Shown here one piece after another: positions 57,015 through 64,000 of a DNA stretch of 64,000 nt. The position numbers were made by a program, and so were the translations under genes. A model generated the notes under the pieces. That model was not told where the DNA came from, did not search any database, and saw only the letters and a list, made by a program, of their open reading frames with translations. Within the stretch, counting starts at the first letter, position 1, and every line of letters starts with the position of its first letter. Origin of the DNA: Dichetophora obliterata (Eukaryota > Arthropoda > Insecta > Diptera > Sciomyzidae); NCBI GenBank assembly GCA_963920525.1, contig OY986435.1, positions 270,787,574 through 270,851,573 on the forward strand, given 5' to 3'.

Positions 57015-57989
57015 ATGAACTTTAGCAAGAGCATGGCTGAAACAAACATTAACTCCAACATCAACACCGGAAACATCAGTACCGACGATTTCCTTGCCAT
57101 CTTCTCATCAACAAGTCCGACAGATGTTGCTGGCGGTGGTCCTGGTGGCGGACCTCAAGTTAGGAGTAACAACAACATCACTATCAGCAATATTCTCACC
57201 ACCACCAGTGTAGCCAATGCCTACTCCAATGTAACCACGTCCACATCTAGTAGCCTCAATCCGCCACTGCTTATTGTCGATGGCCAATATAGTGCCGCAA
57301 ACTTTAGCAACATATTCGAAAGCACTCTAGTCGAGTTGGCAAGCAGCACCAGCGCCACTAGCACGAACTATCTAAATGACACGTTTTTGTTGTTGAACAC
57401 CAGCAACAACTACAATAGCAGCAGTTTCAATATTCTCTCCTCCTCCTCCTCCCCCCCGGGCGGCAATGAGAATGCCACTGAATATCTCACCTATCCCGGT
57501 CCCTATCCAAGCGGCTATACGCTAACACATATAATCATTGCCTCCATCATTGTCACCATTCTAATGATAATAATTGTCGTCGGCAACATGTTGGTGATCA
57601 TTGCTATAGCAACGGAAAAGTCATTGAAAAATATTCAAAACTGGTTCATAGCTTCGCTGGCAGTTGCGGATTTCTTCTTGGGTCTTATAATAATGCCTTT
57701 TTCGCTTGCCAACGAACTGATGGGCTACTGGATCTTTGGCAGTTGGTGGTGTGACATACACTCAGCAATGGATGTGCTGCTGTGCACTGCGTCCATCATG
57801 AATCTGTGTCTTATATCGCTGGATCGGTACTGGAGCATTACAAAAGCGGTCGAATATCTTAAATCGCGCACGCCGGCACGTGCGGCATTTATGATTGCGG
57901 CCGTGTGGATCATGTCGGCGTTGATTTGCATACCACCGTTGCTGGGCTGGAAGGTGAAGATGCCGGAGGGTCCGTTGCCGAAATGTGCG
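57015..57989 (+). CDS. Octalpha2R: Alpha2-adrenergic-like octopamine receptor, first coding exon
   Basis: A rhodopsin-type (class A) biogenic-amine GPCR, acting at the neuronal plasma membrane. Start taken at ATG 57015 (MNFSKSMAETN); the frame is open further upstream but with no ATG. The exon holds 325 codons and ends phase 0 at a GTAAGT donor. Residues 1-171 form a long Ser/Thr/Asn-rich extracellular N-terminus with many N-glycosylation sites. TM1 (~172-197, Asn191), TM2 (Asp219), the conserved Cys246, TM3 with amine-binding Asp253, DRY at 270-272, and TM4 ending PPLLGWK follow; Cys324 is the disulphide partner. TM5-7 must lie beyond 64000. The stretch YWSITKAVEYLKSRTPARAA is what points to the Octalpha2R (CG18208) type rather than Oct-TyrR or beta receptors. 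Octalpha2R couples to lowered cAMP and in Drosophila also responds to serotonin (from memory). Confidence 0.85.
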
Positions 57990-58423
57990 GTAAGTGGGCA
58001 CAAAGGTTTCCTTTTAGTTTTCTATGAATTGGTGTTTAATCCCGCTTCGAATTAAAATGATTCTAAAATTTTGATTCAAATGTGCTTAATCCATATCTAC
58101 AATTAGCTTTTTTTTTTATCTATCAAGTCTTGTTAAAGAGGTACGAGGTGTCTTAGTGTTTCATGTCAGATATTTTAACCTACAAGTTCATAAACATTTA
58201 ACACAATAACGTTGTGCAAGTATAATTGAATTTTTCATGAGCAAATATTAAAAAAGACTCACTGATCACCGACATTCATGATGAAGGCCTTCCATGATGC
58301 TGATGTTTAGCTGGTAAATTGGAGATTGGTTTGTGTTCTCAATAAGCATCAAGCTTAAGCAGCATTATAGTTTAAAATGTATTAGTTTACATTTTATTTA
58401 AATTATTTTTACAAACTAATTGA
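57990..58423 (+). other. Start of the receptor's first coding intron
   Basis: The intron begins GTAAGT and continues past the window end. These first ~430 bases show no feature; the reading frame continuing to 58055 is read-through of the donor. Confidence 0.7.
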
Positions 58424-59046
58424 ATCGCTAAGTGCAGAAAGGGAACTACTGACATTTTTGGCCAAAATGAATTAATAATATAATCGTATAGATTCGAATA
58501 CGCTTTATTTAATGGGTGAACTAAGATATGATGCGAACATTATTTGTTTAAATATTTATAACTTTAAAATTTTACAAATATCCATTAAGTGCAAAAAGGG
58601 AACATCTTGAGCAGTAGACCCCTTTCTGCACTTCATCGAATATTTTTTTTTTTAATTTTATATACTATTTAGTTCCGTTATATCATCGTACAGATTTTAT
58701 AACATTCCTAAACTTATTATTGAAAGTAATATGCAAAAACCGTCATATCAATAATCAGATTTTACACCTTCTACTCAACAACCATCATAGGCGGGTATAC
58801 ACTCAGTTTTCGTTATTATTAAACAAAATTTGAATTGCAATGGATATTTATACAAAATTTTTAATGTGGAAGGCTATGTAAAAGTAGTAAATATTTGGAT
58901 CACATTGGGATTTTCTGTGATATTTTCGCTGTCAAAGTTAAAATAAGTGTTAAAAATTATGTTCATAAAAACTGAACCCGAGCCTCCAAAAAGAAAAAAA
59001 AAAGGAGTTCATAATAAAATACATTACAGAAAAAATGCTATTATCA

Positions 59047-60018
59047 CTCTAAAAAGTTTTTGTTGAATTTTACAACAACACTTTTAGGCAACAGTTTTGC
59101 GGCTGTTTTTTTTTTAGTAAATTTACACACCCTTATTTAATTAAACATATTGTTTACTTTTGACGTGTAGTGAAATTCAACAAAACGTGTTTATGTTTGA
59201 GTTAAATATTTAGAAATATTAATGAAAAAATAGTGATATTGCAATAAAATTAAATATCAATTGCTGTCATTTATGAAGTACCATAACAAAACCATTTTGA
59301 ATTTATTTTTACTACAATTGATGTAAAAAAATTAAATTTCTATTGATATTCTAGTAAATGCAACATTCTTAGTCTTGACATTCTTGGTTTAAAACACAAT
59401 TAAATATATCTTAAAACTTCTCTTCTTGACGGCACCTGCAAAAATAAATTTTACTTATCTTTACTGCTTATCCTTTATTAAATTAGCACTATAAACACCA
59501 AAATGAGACATAAACACTTGCATAAAGAAATTTCTGCCGATGAGTATCCGAAAGAGAAAAACAAATGAAACACAGACATTTTTTATAGCTTTTAATTTAA
59601 TTTTTAACATATTTATTGCCCACATTTACCCATTTAGTTGTGTTCTACAACATAATAAAACTTTTACTAAAAATCGAGTTATTACTAAACTATTTTCAAT
59701 TAAAAACCATATGACTCTTACCTAATGATCCGTACACGTTGACAAGCAAAGTCGACTGAACATCTGTTGAAAATATTGCACATGTTGAATGTTCAACATC
59801 TGTTTCATTAGTTCAATTTATGTAGTAATGTAAGGTATTGCAGTTGATATTGCAGCAAAATCCAACATTTATTGCTTAATTTTGCTAAGAATAGTGTTTA
59901 ATGGTAAATACTCAAAGATCAATATAAGATTTATAGTAAAATTACACATCAGTTTTAATTTCAACAAAAAATTACTATAATAATTATAATAAATTTATAT
60001 TTATTTTTAAGAGTGTAG
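59047..60018. mobile_element. ~970-bp inverted-repeat insertion
   Basis: CACTCTAAAAAGTTTTTGTT at the left resembles the inverted right end CACTCTTAAAAATAAATATA; TTTTTGTTGAA-TT blocks follow on both sides. No transposase is visible; the open frame 59540-59725 is unrecognised. Confidence 0.45.
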
Positions 60019-60401
60019 AAATGCAAAGGTTCCAGGAGAAAAACACGTGAATTGGAAAAGAAAATATAGTTGAAAAACGAGAAACTGGTGATTCTTGCAA
60101 GTAAATTTCAACAATAGGATATAAATATGCAAATAGAAATACATAAAAATATTTTTAAACATTTAGATGCAAAAAACAGTGCTTTAAGCATTTTGGTGAA
60201 ATTGAGCAAGCTACTCTATTATCCACCTTTAACAGTCTTCACACAAAAAATGAGAAAGATATTTTTCTACAAGGTCACATTTCATTCAATTATCCGAAAC
60301 GTATTATAAAATCAGGAAACAAAAAACTGAAGCCAGCTACTTATACCTATTTTGTATTGGATGCTGGGAAAAAATTCAAGTTTCTCACTCTTATTTTTTC
60401 A

Positions 60402-61999
60402 GTTTGCACGGTGTAGCAAAAAAGAGAGTTTATCGAATATACAATCTTTTATCACTAAGCGAAGTACTTTCTGATAAGAGAGGTAAATCTAAAAGTAACA
60501 AAGTAACAATAAGTCCAGAAACGTGTGAATTAATAAAGGAGCATAAAGAACTATTTCCAGTGAAAATCTTACATTACAGCGGTAAAGAGTTTATGTATCA
60601 AGATGCGAAAATAAAAACTACTACAATGTACAAACTATTCAAAAAGCAACATCCGAATATTAAAACAAGTTATAAGTTTTATTGGCATTACTTAAAAAAA
60701 ATGCAATATTCGCTTTGGTAGACCCGAAGTAGACACTTGTTCAGTGATGCAGAAAAAGTGCGTATTACTGCCGAACTTATAGAATAGATACTATAGATAC
60801 TAAAATAGAATCGGTTCGAAAGCTGTGTAAAATGCGAAACAATGGCCGCATACAGCGCAGACAATAGTTTGGCAACTATTGTATAAAAATTCGCTGAATG
60901 GTAAAAATTTGGTAGCGCTAACTAAAACTGATAAAGTAGCGAACGCCTTTTAATCGAGCAAACAAATTCTATGCTACATGAAAACAACTGTTTGCTTAAC
61001 TGTCAGATGCTGTTACTGACGCTGTTAAATTAATAAACGCAGAAAGAACGCAGCAAATTTAAGTGAGAAACCTTTGCAATTGAATTAAATTTACATAAAA
61101 ATTAAATTGAATCTAACTTCTGACGTGTAGAGTAGCAACACATTCAGAGAAAAACATCGTGAACTAAGGTAGCGCTACCATTACAGTTCACTACAGTTGT
61201 CTGCGCTGAATGCGGCCAATGTTGCTGGAATCTGTTTAGATTACATGTCAAATATTCCACATATTCCAGTGCAAGATATATTTTACTATAGCCAGTTTGG
61301 AGTAAACGCTTTCGGTATTCATAATGTAGGTCAAGAAGATATAGCGAAAATATCACTAAATGAAATATGTAGTTTTTTACTTGATTATATCGAATCCCAC
61401 ATCGGCCCTGAGATCCAAGAATTGCATACTTTTAGTGAAAACTGTGTTGTTCGCTTTACAATTTCCTTAGTAGATACAATGTGGTTCAAAAAGATTTGTC
61501 ATTATTTTTCAATTCGTGGCCACTCTTTCCTTCCATGCGATAGAGTCTTTGTTCTTATTAAGCGACAACTGAAAAAACATGACCGTGTGTATGTTCCACA
61601 AAATTTTATTGGGATTGCTAAAAGAGCTGCAGAGAAATTTGAAATTACTCAGGTTGAAGGTTTAGATTTAGTAGATTATAAAAATTAGTGAAAACATTTT
61701 TAATAAAAAATGGTACTAGCAAAGAAACGGCTGGAAAAAGATTTCAAAAATGGCACAAGCAAGATTTTACAATTTCTAAAATTTTTCAATTTGAATATGA
61801 TAGGAACAGTCCTGGTAAAATCAATACGCGCCCTTCTATTGATGACAGAGGGAAACACATCTTTGTCTTGAAAAAGAAAACTTCTTCAGTCTCTATTACT
61901 ACACAAAAAGCTTGTACAGATAAAATACCTACTAACGAAAAAAAAATCAAAGATGTGAATAAATTTAAACAATATATTCCCGATGAATTACTTTTATAA
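60402..61999 (+). pseudogene. DUF7869-type transposon protein, broken
   Basis: An exon opens after a TTATTTTTTCAG acceptor (60401). It reads KRVYRIYNLLSLSEVLSDKR, LIKEHKELFPVKILHYSGKE and TSYKFYWHYLKK. A frameshift into FGRPEVDTC follows at about 60711. After the nested MITE it resumes GICLDYMSNIPHIPVQDIFY, FGIHNVGQEDI, SLNEICSFLLDYIESHIGPE, LHTFSENCVVRFTISL and YFSIRGHSFLPCDRVFVLIK. It ends QYIPDELLL at 61999. These blocks fit a widespread insect and cnidarian protein family annotated as DUF7869-containing and thought to come from DNA transposons. The usual D..CPGQN block is reduced to SENC, so catalysis would be lost. Family name is from memory. Confidence 0.7.
60842..61221. mobile_element. 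380-bp MITE inside the DUF7869 gene
   Basis: Left end TGGCCGCATACAGCGCAGAC, inverted right end TGGCCGCATTCAGCGCAGAC. Palindromic GGTAGCGCTA occurs inside near both ends. It splits the coding region between KLCKMRNN and VAGICLDYM. Confidence 0.75.
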
Positions 62000-62430
62000 G
62001 GAACTGCTTAAATGGCCAACGACAGAAACAATAGGAGATGATGGTTATGAATAGTTTAATATTTAAGCCAATTCTAATCAATAACACAATGTTTTATGCT
62101 TATTATTATTATTAAAATGCTTATGAATAACAAAACTGCTATTTTGTTTATGTAATAAACGAATTTTGTGTTTATATAACGTGTTCTTTGCATACTATTG
62201 TTATTAAGTGCAGAAAGGGGTTTACTTCGTGTAACTTATTTGAGTATTGCTGAGAACCCAGAGTAAAAAGTGTCATCTTAGACAACTTCAATTAAAGTCT
62301 GTTTTCCCCTCTACGAGGTAGGAACATAAAACTTGCATTTATTATTGTCTATAATTAACTACACTGTTTTAGTTATCTCAAAATGAATGTTTTGAAGTAG
62401 TTTCCTTTCTGCATTTAGCGGTTCAATTTC

Positions 62431-62649
62431 TTAACAAATTAAAGTTATTTATATGTATCTACACAAAAATTAATTGTCAACTTACATTTACGGAGGAATT
62501 TTCAAAAACATATTAAGCACAGTCCAATTTTAATTCATTAGGACTTCTGGAGTTCAAATGAGCCACCTTCAGTACAGAGCATTGTTTGCACAAGACTTCG
62601 ATCAAGACTATGATAATTTTCATTTCTTTAACCATAACCCAGTTGGAAA
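62431..62649. other. Receptor intron sequence, nothing recognised
   Basis: Short stretch between two transposons. Confidence 0.4.
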
Positions 62650-63545
62650 AGGAGCCGTACTGTATATCTGTCTTCAACATGTCTCGGAAGTTTAGAAGTC
62701 ATGCTCGCCTTCATACCAGCTTATATCTTTTTTCTCTAGGCATTTGCTAAGCAGGCAGGTCACGGAATTAATGCTGCATTCATCACACGGTATTAATTTT
62801 GCATTCATGCAATGAGATGCATGCTGCATTGCTGCTACGGCAGTTCATTTGACAGATATACCATCTTCGGACATGTCTGAAGAAAAAAAATATCGGAGGG
62901 TATGAAAGTGAGCGTGTTTGCAGAACTTCCATCCCATGTTGCCGGCAATTGAAAAATTACAATTTTACTGAGATTTGAACCTCGGCCGTGTTAGTGTTAG
63001 TGCATCAGCGTATCTATTCGACCATTGCAGCTGTTAACTAATCGTCGGTTAATCAGCTTCATTAAGAATAAACGTACGATGTTATTATAAGCAATAAATG
63101 CAAAAAAACAGAACGAAATCACTTAAAAAACAGAAAAAAACTAAAAGCCATTAAGAAAAAAAAAAAATATTAAGTCCCTGTTGGGATTTGAACTCACTGT
63201 TCAAGATTAAAAAAAAAAGCCCTTGCCAACTTAGCCATTCGCACTGTTGTTATGTTATTGTAATAATATACATAACAACATTATTGCTATCAAAAGTGCT
63301 TCGGCGAAAGCACAAACTGTCAGCGAACTACAACAATAATGAAAATATTGAAGTTGTTGTCCCTTAAAATTAACCGGAATTTTGAATTAGCAAACATGAT
63401 ACTTTTGCTAATGCACCTCACTTAGAAGTAAAGAAGAATTTTTTAACATTTCAAAAATAGACTTCTAAACTTAGCATTAAAATTATAACCAGTAACATTC
63501 CTTCCATCGGCAGGCCTGTTTTGTTTTTCATCTGGGAACTAACAA
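62650..63545 (-). mobile_element. Partial copy of the 25.6-29.3 kb transposon
   Basis: The blocks CATGCTCGCCTTCATACC, TTAATGCTGCATTCAT, ACTTAGCATTAAAATTATAA and CTGTTTTGTTTTTCATCTGG are in the same order as at 26240-26790. They cover the 3' non-coding part and foldback of that element and the very end of its gene. One or two tRNA-like SINE pieces (62965-63245) lie within it. Confidence 0.7.
62965..63245 (-). mobile_element. tRNA-like SINE heads
   Basis: On the minus strand one unit has a GAGGTTCAAATC B-box (about 62978-62990). Another has TGGCTAAGTTGGCAAGGGC (A-box) and GAGTTCAAATCCC (B-box) at about 63188-63236. They differ from the 21.5/27.1-kb SINE family. Acceptor stems do not pair, so they are not tRNA genes. 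Confidence 0.5.
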
Positions 63546-64000
63546 AACCATTAATAGCACAATAAGCATTTATACAAGGAGTGTTAAAACAAAAGAACAA
63601 GAAAAACTGAAAAAATACAGAACACAGATACAGAAGAATAGAAGAAAATATGTTGAATAAGTATAATCACGAAATGCCTAAAAACAACTAACCTTTACAA
63701 AGACATTTAAAATTTAGTTCTTCTATATGTAAAAGTAAAGATACTTAAAATGCGTTATTAAGCTTAAGGCTCTAAGCTGTAGCTTCATATATACATAATT
63801 AGTCTGAAAACAATATTTATACGCTAATTTGTTAAATAAATAAATAAAATGTAGAATATACAGTATTTTCTTTACGATTCTTCTTCAGATACTTCTTTTT
63901 CGCCAACATCTGCTCCCGTACTTTTGTAGCAGAAATTCGCAAGTTGTAAAACATGAGAGAGTAAGCAAAAAAATTCTCTATTTGCGTGAAAAATTGTAAA
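63546..64000. other. Receptor intron sequence, nothing recognised
   Basis: AT-rich intronic sequence to the window edge; the next receptor exon lies beyond it. Confidence 0.45.

Larger units (their letters stand above)
58424..62430 (+). mobile_element. ~4-kb TIR transposon with a DUF7869-type protein
   Basis: Terminal repeats of ~30 bp: ATTGAATCGCTAAGTGCAGA at the left and inverted ATTGAACCGCTAAATGCAGA at the right, both running on into AAGG-AACTACT. AAGTGCAGAAAGGG is repeated subterminally near 58590, 58620 (inverted) and 62207. Between them is a broken plus-strand gene (60402-61999). Two smaller elements are nested inside (59047-60015 and 60842-61221). The element sits in the receptor intron in the sense direction. 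Target duplication not resolved. Confidence 0.75.

Noticed and set aside
57725..58003. Minus-strand open frames opposite the receptor exon
   Set aside because: Antisense shadows of the conserved GPCR coding sequence.
57990..58055. Receptor reading frame continuing to a stop at 58055
   Set aside because: It reads through a consensus GTAAGT donor and loses similarity to GPCRs immediately; treated as intron.

Overview
This is AT-rich eukaryotic DNA, almost certainly from a higher (brachyceran/cyclorrhaphan) fly. The main evidence is a well-conserved insect octopamine-receptor exon, TATA/initiator core promoters of insect type, a mini-me/DINE-1-like repeat with (GTCY)n tracts, and typical dipteran transposons. 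I cannot name the family or species. Most of the window is intergenic or intronic sequence built from layered transposable elements; real host coding sequence is sparse.

Host genes: (1) the first coding exon of an alpha2-adrenergic-like octopamine receptor at 57015-57989 (+), ending at a GTAAGT donor, so everything to 64000 is its first coding intron; (2) a terminal exon encoding a single Kunitz/BPTI domain at 32088-32281 (-), with a strong acceptor and a poly(A) signal; (3) a tiny promoter-to-poly(A) gene at about 39664-39990 (-) encoding a 37-residue secreted peptide; (4) a second TATA-driven signal-peptide start at 42615-42714 (+), probably decayed, facing away from (3) across an inserted transposon; (5) two splice-compatible coding exons on the minus strand at 16808-16920 and 15894-15993, lying inside a piggyBac-type element.

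Repeat layout: 1-9 kb holds small inverted-repeat elements, a degenerate tandem array split by a MITE and a mariner, a tRNA-like SINE and a decayed non-LTR reverse transcriptase. 10-20 kb holds Helitron-like ends, a piggyBac remnant with perfect 24-bp terminal repeats, and the mini-me/DINE-like block. 20-29 kb holds TTAA MITEs, two SINE copies with clear target-site duplications, an irritans/SETMAR-like mariner and a 3.7-kb inverted-repeat transposon carrying an uncharacterised arthropod protein family. 31-46 kb holds further MITEs, hAT and mariner remnants, a CGTGC-rich hAT-like MITE, and a 2.1-kb element with ~430-bp inverted repeats and an 8-bp target duplication. 46-54 kb holds foldback elements, a non-LTR fragment split by a solo-LTR-like insertion, and a Helitron helicase with a canonical hairpin-CTAG 3' end. 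The receptor intron carries a ~4-kb terminal-inverted-repeat element with a DUF7869-type protein, itself hit by two smaller elements.

No rRNA, functional tRNA, CRISPR, operon or virus was recognised. Coordinates of repeats are read by eye and should be taken as good to a few bases where terminal repeats are stated and to tens of bases elsewhere.
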